Assembly: GCA_947095535.1 (NCBI GenBank)
Contig: OX352773.1
Span: 259,059,590 to 259,123,589, forward strand
Direction of reading: 5' to 3'
Length of the DNA stretch: 64,000 nt
Source: Poecilobothrus nobilitatus
Lineage: Eukaryota; Arthropoda; Insecta; Diptera; Dolichopodidae
Shown: piece by piece, positions 46,173 to 59,065 of the stretch
How positions within the stretch are numbered: position 1 is the first letter of the stretch
Layout of the letters: each line of letters starts with the position of its first letter
Made by a program: the position numbers and the translations under genes
Notes under the pieces: generated by a model
Told to the model about the DNA's origin: nothing
The model's database searches: none
Seen by the model: only the letters and a program-made list of their open reading frames with translations

Positions 46173-47579
46173 TTTAAAATTTGATGAAAAGAAGAATTTT
46201 TTTATTGTCATTTAGGAAATATAAAAGAAGAATTCAATGAACCATTCTGTCCCACATCATAATTATGACTTGCAAATATTTTATATATTACTTGAGATTA
46301 ATTTAAAATAAGTAACGAAAAAAATTAATGTTTAATAATTAGAAATTAGAAATATAAATACAAAAAATTATAATTTTTTTAATAAACAACGATTTATACA
46401 TATATTTATAGTTATTTTGTTTGCTTTTAAATAGTTTAACTGTGAGTTGTATAATATGAATTAAAATTATTTGATTTAAAAATAACGAGATTTAATGAAA
46501 AAACAAAAGGTTTTACGTTTTAAAAAATTGCCAAAAGTCTTATTGCAACAAAATTTCTAGTGATCTGCTGATATTAAAATGAAAGCAGGACAATAGTAAA
46601 TAAAATTTAAACCTTCAAATGACAAAATTATTATACTTTTAGTTTGAATGCTAGCAGTATATATAGACAAGAATTAGCAGAATATATTTTTCATAGCTAT
46701 ATTTAACAAAAAAAAAACAGCAAATACAGTTTGGGTATGTTTGTTTTAATACTACCTACAAAATCAAAAGTAGTAATAAAATTCGATTCGATTCGATTTC
46801 AGAAACTTACTTCCCTTTGTGTTTTTGTATGAAACGTAGTGCTTAATTGGACATGAAAGTAGTGCAGTAATATCAATAATCTCTATATTAATGTTAAATT
46901 AGTAGATAGATTATGTATTAGATTGGAAGATCTCAAATTTTTGTTGTGCACTTAAATAAACACATTATATATATGCACAAGTTGCTACATTCGGAGTAGC
47001 ACAGTAGCAAATTTTTTTAAATAATTTTATTTACCAAACTAGATATCCAATTCAATCCTAAAAGTATGCAATTTATTCATGCAAATATGTATTTTAGTTT
47101 AAACCTTGATTGTATAAACAAAATAAATAATATTAGTATATAATTTAATAATAGTATAAAAACCTATAATGGCCTTGGTAGCCGATGGTTCAATAATATT
47201 GCATTACATTTATGTATGTAATATTAATATAAATAAATAAAAATAAATAAATGATGACTAAATGTTTGAGCACGTAGCACAGTCGTTCATTTTTTTATTA
47301 TTGGAAGCAAAATTACTGGAAATGTAATTTTTTTTAACAAATTCCCCTGGCGACAGATTTTTAACTTAAAAAAAAAAACTTCTATTGTTAAATAAATATT
47401 CAAAAAGACTTCTTTTAAATAAATTCATTTAAGAATTTAAATTTTTTGTTATTTTTAAAGCTAATAATTTTAATTTGTGAAATATAACCATTTTTTTTTG
47501 TAATTTTTTTAGGTTTCGTTATAATTGAATAAATAATTAATTAAAAAAAAAAAAAAAAAACTTCATTAGATTTTTATAT
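46173..47579. other. AT-rich DNA, nothing firm
   Basis: At 47170-47200 GGCCTTGGTAGCCGATGG resembles the head of a tRNA-derived repeat. Otherwise nothing recognised. Confidence 0.4.
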
Positions 47580-48440
47580 CCGAACGATAGTCTCAGGTAT
47601 ATTAATATTACTTCTCCTTTTCTAATATTTTGAAATAAGTATGATAGATATAGACTCAACCCTCAAGTGTATGCATCGAAAAATTTGTCGATTAAGATTT
47701 GCGCGTCCGCCAGCATGATGACTTAAAAACTATGAAAACTACAGTCTTGAAACAAACCCAAAATAATTTTTGCTCAATTTCTAGATTCCCTATTTTTTTG
47801 GTTGCGAACCAACTAAAAGTTCAGTAACTCTCTAACAACTAATTTTTTCAAGTACAAGTTTTAAAGTAAAAATTTTAATTTTCGATACAGAATTATACCC
47901 GTGTGATAAGGATCGGGTATATTAAATTGCTCAAACGTTTGTAACACCTCGAAATAAGCTAGCTAGATATACCTTCAAAGGTATGGATCGGATCAGAAAA
48001 AAATTCTAAGTCGATTAAGCTTTGTCCGTCCGTCCGTCAGCAAGATAACTCAAAAACTAAGAATGCTATGGAGTCTTGAAATTAACACAAAATATTCTTA
48101 CAACAATTTGTAGGTTACCTATTTTTTTTGGTTGAGATATGACCAAAACTTCTGGTAGCACTCGAACACCTAACTTTTAGATCTCCACTTTTTTTTTTTA
48201 AATTGAGCTATGAAATTTTAACTGCTGATAGATATCATAAAAATATTAATTTTATTATTATAACTTTTTTCTGTAGTACCACCCGTTACAGAGCTACAGT
48301 TTCCCAAAGTCCGAAAAAGCTCTATATTTACACTTGCTTGACAATTTGAAAACGCCAAACGATTTCTGCTTTTATTCGCTTTAAAAATATATATACAATA
48401 AATATATAAATATATACTTGTCGCATACGGTGTCTTAATT
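47580..48440. repeat. Duplicated repeat with GTCCG motif
   Basis: Two diverged units about 330 bases apart (from about 47585 and about 47900). Each has a GGTATATTAA-type start, TCGATTAAG, a GTCCG/GTCCGCC motif (pure GTCCGTCCGTCCGTC at 48027-48041), AGCA-GATAACT-AAAAAC and CTATTTTTTTGGTTG. The same order of motifs as in other GTCC-bearing elements here suggests a related non-autonomous element. Ends not defined. Confidence 0.5.
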
Positions 48441-49080
48441 TACCGTTTCGCAAAACTCAAATTCTGCAAAATTCTTGATTCCTTCTATCTTCCAAACGGT
48501 ATGAGTTAGAAACTTAAAATTTTCAGAGAAGTTAGGTCTTTGAAAATAAGTATGAGTCATTGCAGAAAATATTTTTGTATCGCCCCCCGTTTCGTAGCTG
48601 TATGGGGTCAAAAACTGAAAAATTCCTTATTTTTAAACACCTGTAACTTGAACACCTGTTCAATATGTGTGGACCTATATGTATGGACATATTGTATTTG
48701 TCACTTAAATGATATACTAGTATTCGCCCGTCTCTCGAAATTCGAGGTATTTTAATAAGTAATTTGCAATTCACACAATAACAAATATTCGGGATTTTTT
48801 AAATTTACTCTGTCAAATGTATATGATAGTCCTCAAAACGATTTTTGTATTATTATTGTCTTCTTGTTTATTATCTTCTTATTTATAAGTTGAACTCGAA
48901 ATTTGAGCTTGTTTTATGAATAACTATGTTTAACTACAATTATCCGTAACCAATATTTATAATTTTTTTAATTTACTCTAACTAATAATAATAAGTATTT
49001 GGTAGCCCTCAAAAGAGCTTTATTTATATTTGATTTTAATTCCATTTTGAGTTAAAAAACGAAATAAGCACATTTTTTTG
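48441..49080. repeat. Fragment related to the TIR/GTCC elements
   Basis: 48470-48670 shares TTAAACACCTGTAACTTG, GTATGGGGTCAAAAACTG and AGAAACTTAAAATTTTCAGA-like blocks with the elements at 45.8 and 51.8 kb. The rest is AT-rich with no gene. Confidence 0.45.
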
Positions 49081-49085
49081 ATTTT

Positions 49086-49141
49086 ATCATAAAGAAACTA
49101 TATACAGTATATATGTATACAATATATAGTTTCTTTATGAT
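49086..49141. repeat. Perfect inverted repeat, 19-bp arms, 18-nt loop
   Basis: ATCATAAAGAAACTATATA (49086-49104) pairs without mismatch with 49123-49141. It would form a hairpin in either strand. It could be a miniature element or a transcribed hairpin. Confidence 0.9.
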
Positions 49142-50519
49142 TTTATTTAAAACATAAGAATACAATAATTAATGTTTTTATGAATTTAAAATATATTTGT
49201 AAACGATATTTTTTTTTAAAACACGGTTATTATTATCTTTTATAACATACCCTTGATTTATTGAGTATTGGAAATTCAATATCTACCTATTATTTATATT
49301 ATAAGATGATATAATAGACATATACCTATTATTTATATTACATAAGTATCTAGAAAAACAAGAGAACAATTTAAAATTTAACGGAAATAAAAGAACAAAA
49401 AAAGAGCGTATATTATTTGAATATATAATACATATAGATTATACTATATGATACATATGTATGTATATTCTTAATGGGTTTTTTATAAAAATGGAAAATT
49501 AATAATGAAAATCAGAAAATTTTAGAAAAATATTGATATTGTAAGTTGGCTGTACTGAATATTTATCATTTAAAAAAAATAAAATGAAAATTGGTTGGTA
49601 AATCATTGAGTAAAAAGCTCTATCATTTACAAATTAAATATTATGATAATAAGAGTATGGATATATAAAGCGGCGTATAAGAAATGATTTTATGAATGAA
49701 ATATTTTAAGAAATAATTTGATGTATGGTGATGAAAGCAATATACATACATTTCAATATTATATTTGCTACTTACTTACTACTTACTAGAAGTATAAATT
49801 AATATATATTTGCTGCTTAATATTAAATGGTACTATAGCATATTTAGAAAGGTTTTGGATTGATAATCGTTAGGTGGTAGGTAAGAACTTGCTTTCAAAG
49901 AATCATATATAAACTATAGTTCCAGAAATTATCAATTTCATCCAAATTATTTTAAAATAATGAAATATTAAAAAGATAATATTATAAGCAGAGTAATAGA
50001 CATAATAACGGGTACGTAAGGGTATTTAAGAATAGACAAGGGCAACTATATTCTTTCTCATTTTCAATTCAATTCCTAAAATTCCAATTGTTTTTATTTT
50101 GTTTTTCAGTAAATCGTAAAATTAAAAACATATTTAAAGCATGTTAAGTCGCACTTACTCTGAAACTAATAAACCAATAAAATAAAATAATAGGACGCTA
50201 AAAATATAATTTAATAAATTTTTAATTCTCCTTTTAACTTTTCGAAAATCTGCAATACTTTTATTTCTATAGACATACACAAATCTAAATTTTTAAGATC
50301 CCAGTACTCTTTAATGGTTAGTTATAGATCTTTTTATTTGTTTTGACATCCCGAATCATCCCCTGTTCAATGTAAAATTTAATTTCAAACTGTGAAAAAC
50401 AATAATTCCACAAAAAAAAATTCCAAAATATTGAAAAGAGGCCCACAAAATGAAATATATTCTTTGTGATTGACGACAAAGTTTTTTAGCAAGCTTTCAA
50501 GCTTCAAACTTTAAAAATT
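49142..50519. other. AT-rich DNA, nothing recognised
   Basis: No gene or named repeat. Confidence 0.5.
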
Positions 50520-50905
50520 TGATTAGTGAGAACAGGATTTTCTACTGTACGAAAATAAAAGCGGGGATTTGGGGGGCGTTAGCCCCAATTATTTTTAAGA
50601 GTTTGGTATTAAAATATGTTGGTAAAAAAATAATTACGAAGAATTTTAAAGTTAGTTACAAAATCAGGACTACACGACTTTTACAGAATATATATAAATG
50701 TAACCCACTTTAATTCAATATATTGTGTTGAAATATGTAAAAACAAAAATAGGTGGGATTTTATGGTCCAATAATTTCTTTAGGGCGATTTTGGGGTGGT
50801 AGCCCCCACTATTTTAAATGCCTTGTTGTTGAAATGTGTATCTAAAAAGATGTTAGGAGAGATTTAATAGTTGGTTACAAAATCATAGAGTCCCAACAAC
50901 TTCTT
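50520..50905. repeat. Two diverged tandem units of about 215 bp
   Basis: Both units have GATTTTGGGGTGGTAGCCCCCA-like sequence (50564-50592; 50779-50805), then a TTTTAAG/ATG block, a run ending GTTGGTTACAAAATCA-like, and a CCAACAACTT-like end. A 64-codon frame through unit 1 is not conserved in unit 2. The flanks (50400-50440; 50980-51050) carry ATTCCA/TGGAAT-rich sequence in inverted orientation, which hints at a TIR element. Confidence 0.55.
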
Positions 50906-51071
50906 TAGCAAATGCTTTCGGTGCTATTTAAAATTGTTGCCATTAAATTTTTAATTTTGGTATTTTTTTTTGTGGATTTTTTTTCTAGAATTTATTTTTT
51001 CTGGAATTTTTTGTTTTGGAATTATGTAAATGGTATTTTGGAAATAGAATTTTTTTTTTGGAAAAATCTTT

Positions 51072-52138
51072 TTTAGAATAAAACCGTTTTTAGCACATTT
51101 CCAAAAAAATTTTGAAAAAATGTGCTTATTAGTTTCACTCTGTCCGTCCGTCCGTCCGTCCGTCTGTTTACAGAACTTCTACACCGTAAAAGATAGAGAA
51201 AAAAAATTTTAACCATAGGTAGGTCTCATCAAAAAAATAATTTTGTGGAACAACTTTTTCATGTAGCCCCCCCCCATTACGGAGCTACAGCCCCTCAAAC
51301 TTTGAAAAAGCCCTATTTTTAAATGCATATATCTTATGTTCTGCTTAAGATTTTGTCAATCTGAAAACGTCATTCGACAGCTATTTCTTTTATCTTTGTA
51401 AATTAATATGAAAATTATACAATTTTTTTAAATTTAGTATTTAAATTTACCGTTATGTGAAAACCCAATTTTGCATGATTTTTCTACTTTCATAACTCCG
51501 GCACGCTTCTAGATAGAAGCTTGAAATTTTGAGACAAGAAAGAACTTTATATATCTCGGGCTCTGCGTAATAATTTTGCAATCTAAAACCGCCAGAAGAT
51601 CGAAAATTTTATTATCTATATAAAACAATATCAAAATTATGTAATATTTTGTAATTTATTATTTAAATTTACCGTTATGTGAAAACCACATTTTGCATGA
51701 AATTTGTTTTTTCATAACTCCGGCACCCCTTTAGATAGGAATCTGAAACTGAGACAAGAAAGAACTTTTAGAATTAGTATAAGTTTCCTCAGAAAATTTT
51801 TTGGTAACACCCCCTCTTTAAGAGTTATTAAGCCTCAAAAATTGAAAATTTGCTATTTTTAGATACCTGTAACTTAGACACCTGTACAAATTTTTCTTCG
51901 GCAAGACATGAAAATTAAAGGTTTAATAATATATTTTTACGTGTGTTAACGGCTTTTCTTAGTTATATAGGATTCTGGACTTATAGCCCCTCAAAATTTC
52001 AAAAATGTCCTATTTTCACGTTTTTTTTTATTACATGAAATTTTCAAATTTTTGTGTAAGTCACACTTCTAAACAGTTTGTATTGAGTTTTGGAAATGTG
52101 CGCTTTTAAAAACCGTTGGTTTACATTCTACCTTGTTA
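51072..52138. mobile_element. TIR element with GTCC array, copy 2 (long form)
   Basis: The left end TAGAATAAAACCGTTTTTAG, followed by CACATTTCC, is inverted to the right end GGAAATGTGCGCTTTTAAAA, followed by ACCGTTGGTTTACATTCTA. The GTCC array (51140-51166) follows the left TIR as CACTCTGTCCGTCCGTCCG. Internally GTTATGTGAAAACC and CATAACTCCGGCAC are each repeated twice (51455-51510; 51675-51730), so the interior is partly duplicated. No ORF; non-autonomous. Confidence 0.8.
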
Positions 52139-52949
52139 TATTATATTATCAAATCCTATATCAGTTATATAAATTTCATAATAATGATTAAATCATTCTA
52201 AAATTTTTAAAAGTACGTGATAATCAAATTAAATGGTCTTTTAAAAAATCGTCTCTTAAAGTTTAGAGAATAGGAGTATTATTTTAGAGAGAAAGAATAG
52301 GACTATTATTCGAAAATTTTTCAAATATGAGTCATGAAAATAAAACCAATGTTTATTTTTCACTAAGGCAAATTTAATGCAAATCTAAATTCAAAGAATT
52401 CTTAAACTCATAGATTATAATATATATATATATATATAAAATATATATTTATATAGAAAGGAGTATTTTAGAGCCAGGTTATAAACTTATATCTTATAGA
52501 AGGGAGTATTTCAGAGCTCGGCTTTAAACTTATATTTTATAGAAGGCAATATTTTAGAGCCCGACTAATAAAGATATTGATACAAAGCTATATATAGATT
52601 ATTTAAGAGATGAGAATGAAGTTATGAAAATGGCGAACTCCTTAGAGAGTGAAATCGGGCTATTTTGGTTATAACACCGTCTTTTAAAAGCTTTATACAA
52701 CAAAAAATATTGTAATAAAAAGAATATTTATATAACTAAACTATACAATGATCTTTAAAACAGTTAATTTGTAAACAATACAGATGTCAATTTTACAGCT
52801 GTTGTATAAAAATTGACTTTTAATTTATTGACCTTGACTTTTCAGTTTTAATACAGAAAAGGGATAAGAAAGATATATTTTATATATTTGAAAATTAACA
52901 AAGTATTATTTTTTTGTTTTTTTTTTTTACGAAAAAACAGGGGTCGGTG
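52139..52949. other. Non-coding DNA with a short imperfect repeat
   Basis: AAGGAGTATTTTAGAGCCAG-type sequence occurs three times (52457, 52500 and 52542), each followed by TATAAACTTATAT-like sequence: a small tandem repeat of about 43 bases. No gene. Confidence 0.5.
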
Positions 52950-53430
52950 GAAAACTTTAAAAATCACCCAGAATAAATGCACGTGATTCTTTTGGATAGT
53001 GTTGGACTTTAACCAACCAAAATTACTCTTTGATAAAAATCTACACTTTGGTTTTGGATAGGAATGTGGGAGGGATTTTTCGAAAAAGGATTTAGGAAAT
53101 CCTTTTCGAATTTACGAAATAATTTTGGATAATAAAGGATGAGTAAGAAAATTTGGAGAAATATTTTGAAGAAGGATGATAGTGTTAACTTTACTTAATT
53201 GTACACATATATGAGTTATCAACTTTGGGAAACACATGTGATGGCATTTTTCATCATCATTTGTTTATACTTTTTGTTTCGCGTATAGAGGAATTAACTG
53301 TTTAATTTCTTTAGATCAGATGTTTATCCCTAAGAGATACAAAATATATCTAAAAGAGAGGTAATGATCTAATTGTACGATTATAGCTGAGTGGAGTGTG
53401 TTTTGAGGTAATACTGGCATCGTTAATAAG
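52950..53430 (-). mobile_element. LINE 3'-end fragment, family L-a copy 2
   Basis: In reverse complement this matches 8930-9385 and 62265-62600. Blocks include CGTCTTATTAACGATG (from the conserved AIRLIND-like coding region), CCAAAACCAAAGTG, GGTTGGTTAAAGTCCAACA and GTTTTCCACCG. The coding part (53380-53440) is broken. Confidence 0.6.
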
Positions 53431-55804
53431 ACGAATTAACAGAATTATAACAAATAAAGGTCTAGTATAGTAATATAAATTTTATCAATCAAAAAATAGT
53501 ATAATTTTGTCATCTAGACTCAAATACCTTAGATTATGTATCATTTAATCACTAGAATAAATAAGACCTTTATCAAAAGAGCGAATTTCTGTTCAATGTG
53601 ATGTTATCAAATGTTAGTTAATAAAAAATATTAAATATTTGAAGTAGTTAGTATAGGGTCAAGGTGATCCACTAAGTAAAATAACTTGAAAATGTGATAG
53701 CATACAGCTAAAACTCTTTGGAAAATCAAAAAGAATTTTCATATTGTCTATTCTTCATAACATCATAAAATTGATTTTATTACAAAAAAAAAAATATATG
53801 TATTTATAAGGTAGTGAAAATTATATGATCGCCCAAAAATGTTTACATATCTAAATTTTTTTTTACTTTTATTACGCTATATATAAAGTAGGTAGTAAAT
53901 GTTAAAGTTTAAAAAAAAAAATTCTTATTCATTTTATCAGATGATTTTAAATTCTCATACGCACGCACAACAATACACTTTTTCTTTTATTTTTATTTTT
54001 ATTTTTTCTATTCAATAATATGTGCATAATTTAAATTATATGCATTTATTTACATATATACATATATATATATATATATAAACTTTCTTTTATTAACAAA
54101 CAAACAAACAAATAATATGTATTAGTAGACAGCAGTTACTTATTTCAGGTTTTTTAATAGAAAAAAAATAAAGTACCATATCATATGATCTGTGAAGGGA
54201 AATTTTCAGGGCAGTTGATTCTTTTTTTATATCTCGACTTGTTTTTTTTTTTTTGTTGTTTCTTTACTTTTTTTTTTTTGCAAATTGTGAAAGGGCAATT
54301 TATTTTATTTTATCTTTTCTTTTTTCTTCTTCTTGTTTTGTTTTTATTATTTTTTTTTTTTATTTGTAAGCTTTCGTTTCTTTTTTCAATGTTAACTTAA
54401 AGCTTATAGCAAGGTATAAATAAAAACAGACAAAAAAAAAAAAAAAACGGGGTCGGAAAGTAATAAAAAAATCATATTCACCACAAAAATTGTATATATA
54501 CAATTTAAATTGTACATAATATATTCTAAATAAATACCTACATCGATCTTATAAATTTCAATGTTATACAGTTACGTACATACATATATGATACTAATAC
54601 AACTAAATATAATTATCTGCAGAAGCTTTCTCTTTTAATAGTACTAAAAGAAAAAAAAAAAAAAAACAGAATAAAACTGCTGATAGTTTTTTTTTTTTTC
54701 TTTTTTAGAATGAATTGGTTTTTCTTTATTATTTTTTTTTTTTTTGTCGTTATGTTTTAGTTTGTTTGTTTGATTTTTTTTTTTTTTTTTGTATGTACAT
54801 ACATATTCTGAATTCTGATAATGGATTGTTTTACACAAATTCTTTAGAATTTTTTAGAAAGAGTTTACCAATATATAGGGTTTAATTTCCTATATCTAAA
54901 CGTTTTTTATACATACATATATATATAGAAACTCTAGAGAATTTAATACAATAGAATATATCATAGTGTAAAACAAAAGAATGGTCTCTTCCTCTATATC
55001 TTTAATTTTTTTATTTTTTTTGTTATTTTTTTATTTTAGCCTATTTTTTTTTTTTGCTATTTTTTTCATAAATTGTTTTTATGAATATATCGCAAATATA
55101 CCAAAAAAAAAAAAACAAAATAAATAAAAAAATATATTTATTGTAACAGATTATGTGTGTATCTATGAGGTATATACATGCATATTACATACATACATAT
55201 ATTTATGCCTAATAATAAAAGAAAACAAAAGGAACAATTAGCAGAAACAGCAGTAACAGTAGCAGTAAAAAAAAAGGAATAATTATAGTAATAATAAATA
55301 ACAATTGCACAATAATAGAAACTTTTATATACGTACTTTTATTTTTTTAATGAATAGGGAAAATTTATATAAAAAAAAAAAAATGAAAAATTGTAAATTT
55401 TGACCCTCTTTTTCCTAAAATATAACATTACATATTCATCATTAAAATACATATTTAAACATTTTACAATCAAATATATATATGACCATATGTATGTATA
55501 TATAATATGTATATAATATACAGTATGCAGATATAAATGTTTGTTTTGTATATATATATTTACATATAAATTTATCCTATACATAGTGTTTATATAGATT
55601 TCGATATAGATATTATACTTATGACATACATACATACATACATACATTTTCTATATAGAAAAAAAATAGTATAAATTTATTTTATATGTTTTTTACTTGG
55701 TCAAAATATGATTTTTATTGCGTAAATTATATATTCATATTTTGTGATATTGCAAAAGTATATAAAATATAAAAATACAAATATAATATGTTTGTTTAAA
55801 AATA

Positions 55805-55843
<39 letters not shown>

Positions 55844-56759
55844 TATATATTTATATACATAATTATATTATAGTATAAAAACTGCATTTAATACAATATT
55901 TTATAAGGAATTAAACATGAAAAATAGTACATACAAATATACATAATATATATATGTGTAATATTTAAGTTTTTCTTTCCTTTTTTTGCTTTAAAGCTTT
56001 TCAATTTTTCTTTTTATAAATTAGATAAATAATTAAATTTTTAAATATGTAAGTATGTATGTATATAATCAATTTTAATGTTAAAAAAAATAAAATAAAT
56101 TTATTTATTTAAAAGTGTTGTAATATTTTAAATTTTTAATATATTAAATATTAAAATACAAAATATGTATATATGTATGTATGTACTATATATATAAGTA
56201 TATATATATGATAAAAGAGAACCTGTTGTAAAATATACAAAAATTGAATAAAATTTTGAAGGATTAAAAAGAAATATTAAATAATTGTGTATGACAGAAT
56301 AATTTACAGTAATAAATTAATAAATCCTTGAATTGATTGAGAAAAGGTCAGTCTGGGTTAACAACAAAATTTCAAAAATTTTTAATTTTAAATTACATTG
56401 AACTTTCATTCATTTAAAATACAAAAGTTACATTTCCTATTATATATTATATAAATAATAATAAATTATTTCATATATTTTACATATGTATGTACATACA
56501 TATATATATCAAATCATTCAATCATTATTTCGTACTTTAAAATTATTTTACAATATTCTATAACCAAAAATAAATAATAAAAAACAGAACAACAGAAATA
56601 TAAAATAATAATAATAATTGTAATGCATATAAAAATTATTGATGCGTTTCATTATACGATTCTTTATGGCATAAATATTATGACATTCTTATTTCAGTAC
56701 TTTAACTTTAATATTTTGCTTATTTTAGTATATATAACTAGAACTACATATTATTATAT
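53431..56759. other. AT-rich DNA with microsatellites
   Basis: CAAA (54098-54112), CATA (55625-55648) and TA repeats (54057-54080; 55812-55838) plus poly(T) tracts. Open frames here are homopolymer artefacts. No gene. Confidence 0.55.
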
Positions 56760-57092
56760 AGTATATATATATATATGGCTATGGCGGAAAAGGCTATAAA
56801 AACCGAAAAAAAGTATGTTGATGTAAAAAGTACATGTAGGTTGATAGGCGTTGGAACGATGCACGCTTTGGTCAGTTTTCGGTTAAAACCCAACCATGAA
56901 TCAATAGTTTCTATTCTAGTAATTAAACACTTGGGAGCTTCTTCAAACACTTGGTAACTTCAGAAAATGGATTCACACAACAAGATGTAGGAATCAACCG
57001 TTTACTTCTTGCATCTTTGCAGCTTTTGTTATATAAGGGAGTCCTAGCCTTCTGGCATGTTTGATGAGCGAACAATATCCCGTTAAAAAATA
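56760..57092. other. Unidentified GC-richer island with open frames on both strands
   Basis: The plus frame 56775-56957 (60 codons) contains YVDVKSTCRLIGVGTMHALV. Two minus frames in this stretch (57117-56923 and 56950-56744) contain HQTCQKARTPLYNKSCKDAR, CCVNPFSEV and IDSWLGFNRKL. The minus frames are Cys-rich and look more protein-like, but I recognise neither strand. It could be a decayed transposon ORF directly left of the RNase H remnant. Confidence 0.3.
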
Positions 57093-57214
57093 TATATATA
57101 TAAGTATACGACAGCAATTTTTATAAATTAACATTAAGATTTACTTTGTTATTACGTTGTTTGGTTTGCAGAGATTGTTTTATGCCTATTATATAATTGT
57201 ATATGGTAGAAAAT

Positions 57215-57401
57215 TCATTAATGTTAATAACAACGAACACATAATCGAAAACATACGGTTACACCTTAACAAAAAAAAAAACAGAAATTTTTAAAACTTA
57301 TGTGGGTTCCAGGACATATGGATGTAGAAGAAAATCAATTTGCTGATAAATTAGCAAAAGAGGCTGCAAATTCTCACACTCGAATTTACCTGAAAAATTA
57401 A
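57215..57401 (+). pseudogene. LINE RNase H fragment, second copy
   Basis: 57303-57401 reads WVPGHMDVEENQFADKLAKE and continues AANSHTR to a TAA. This is the end of an RNase H domain (WVPGH--VEEN--AD-LAKEAA, where GNE is normally seen in place of EEN). Upstream, in another frame, NNEHIIENIRLHL (around 57225-57270) fits the preceding helix, so there is a frameshift in the A run at 57271-57280. Confidence 0.7.
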
Positions 57402-58047
57402 GGGTGCGTAACGAAACCCAAACATTTATAATCCCGTCTTTCAAAATCACGCCGTTTCAAAATCCCGATTTTTAAAATCCCAACATTACTTACTTTTTTT
57501 CGTTTATTTTTTGTCTTTTATAAGCTGACAAAGGGCAAGAGATGAATCAGGAGCAATTTAGGATGGTTAAAACTAGGAAACAATTGTATAGGAGTGGTAC
57601 CTATTCTACGTCGTTTTGAGGCTTTACATATTTTATTTTTAGTGATTTTTTATAAAAATACCTATAACTTTTAAACGACTTATTTTAGAGAGACTCAACA
57701 AAATGTATTCAGGATTATAAATATCAGGCTTTTGAACCGCACCCCTTCTATAAATTTATTAACCATAAGAAAGTAACATCATCCTTTTCCAGAAACATAA
57801 GCAGAAAAAAAAAGGAATTGAGGCTATTGAGGAATTATGGAATGTATAATATAATAAATGATGCTATAAGAAACCAATGAAAATTCAACTGCTACACTTA
57901 TTATTGTCAGAAATCAATAAAATATTAGAAATATGAGATTTTTACAAACAAATTTAATTTATTCAGTCAATTGAATTAAAAAGGTGCTATAGCGTTACAC
58001 CTAATTATACCTAACTATACTTACTCTTTATCTGATCTTAAATCATT
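57402..58047. other. Non-coding DNA, small repeats
   Basis: 57430-57490 has three ATCCCG/AAAATCCC-type units. 57630-57730 (ACCTATAACTTTTAAACGAC) is weakly similar to 60480-60530. No gene. Confidence 0.4.
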
Positions 58048-59065
58048 TTTATACCCTACACATTAAGTATAGGGTACATTAACTTTGGTATGGTGTTTGT
58101 AACTACCAAAAGGAAGCGAGTTAGGTATGGACATGTATATATATTCTGAATCAGGATCACCGCCTGAGTCGATTTAGCGATGTCCGTCCGTCCGTCCGTC
58201 TGTACGCACGATAACTCAAAAAATAATGATGCTATCTTGATGAAATTTATACTGTAGGTTAACAATGACTAAGGTAAGGCGGGGATTGTAAATGAGCGAA
58301 ATCGAACCATGCGTTCGAGTACCTCCCATACAACTCTCAAAATCGAATACGCATATCTTCGAAATTAATAAAGATAGAAACTTCAAATTTGGTACTAGGG
58401 TGTTGTTTCCTGAATCCCTGATTTGTCCAAAATTTGAGATGAATTGGAGGAGCTGTTCGGGTACCTCCCATACAACTCCCAAAACCGAACAAGCATATCT
58501 TCGAAATTAATACAGATAGGAACTTCAAATTTGATACGAGGGTGCTGTTTCCTAAATCCCTGATTTGCCTAAAATTTGAGATGAATTGGAATGGTCGTTC
58601 GGGTACCTCCCATACAACTCCCAAAACCGAACAAGCATATCTTCGAAATTAATAAAGATAGAAACTTCAAGTTTGGTACTAGGGTGTTGTTTCCTGAATC
58701 CCTGATTTGTCCAAAATTTAAGATGAATTAGAATGGTGGTTCGGGTATCTGCCACACAACTCCTAAGACCAAACAAGCATATCTTCGAAATTAATAAATA
58801 TATAAACTTGAAATTTGATATAAGAATGTTCTACTCTGTTGATGTCTCTAAAATTTGAGATGAATTGGGGTGGTGGTCCGCGTGCCTCCACGCACTTCCC
58901 AAGATCTAACAAGCATATTTTCGAATTTAATAAAGATAGAAATCTGAAATTTTATACAAAGGTTGTAAAAGCATTTATTTTTTTAGCTTAGTTATATTAA
59001 ATACCTAACTAAAATAACTTATGGATTTTTAATTTAATTTGAATTTTTTAGGTGTAGGGTATAAA
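58048..59065. mobile_element. 142-bp tandem-repeat element, copy 2 (complete, TIR to TIR)
   Basis: A perfect 14-bp TIR: TTTATACCCTACAC (58048-58061) and GTGTAGGGTATAAA (59052-59065). Inside are GAGTCGATTTAGCGATGTCC, a GTCC array (58182-58201), and four full or partial 142-bp units starting at 58436, 58578, 58720 and about 58857, preceded by one partial unit from about 58294. Sequence beyond the right TIR (AAGTCAGTTGCATCGACTTA) is also shared with copy 1, so the element may extend to about 59105. Open frames of 70-95 codons inside are by-products of the repeat. The opening motifs resemble widespread dipteran non-autonomous repeats (from memory). Confidence 0.85.

Noticed and set aside
48532..48774. 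Overlapping 71- and 80-codon frames on opposite strands
   Set aside because: They lie inside a repeat fragment shared with the 45 and 51 kb elements and are not conserved as frames there.
54185..54838. Frames of 64-71 codons on both strands
   Set aside because: They are made of homopolymer T/A tracts (poly-Phe, poly-Lys).
58216..58776. Several overlapping frames of 70-95 codons (MGVVWEVPE... type)
   Set aside because: The frames recur with the 142-bp repeat period and on both strands; they are by-products of the tandem repeat.
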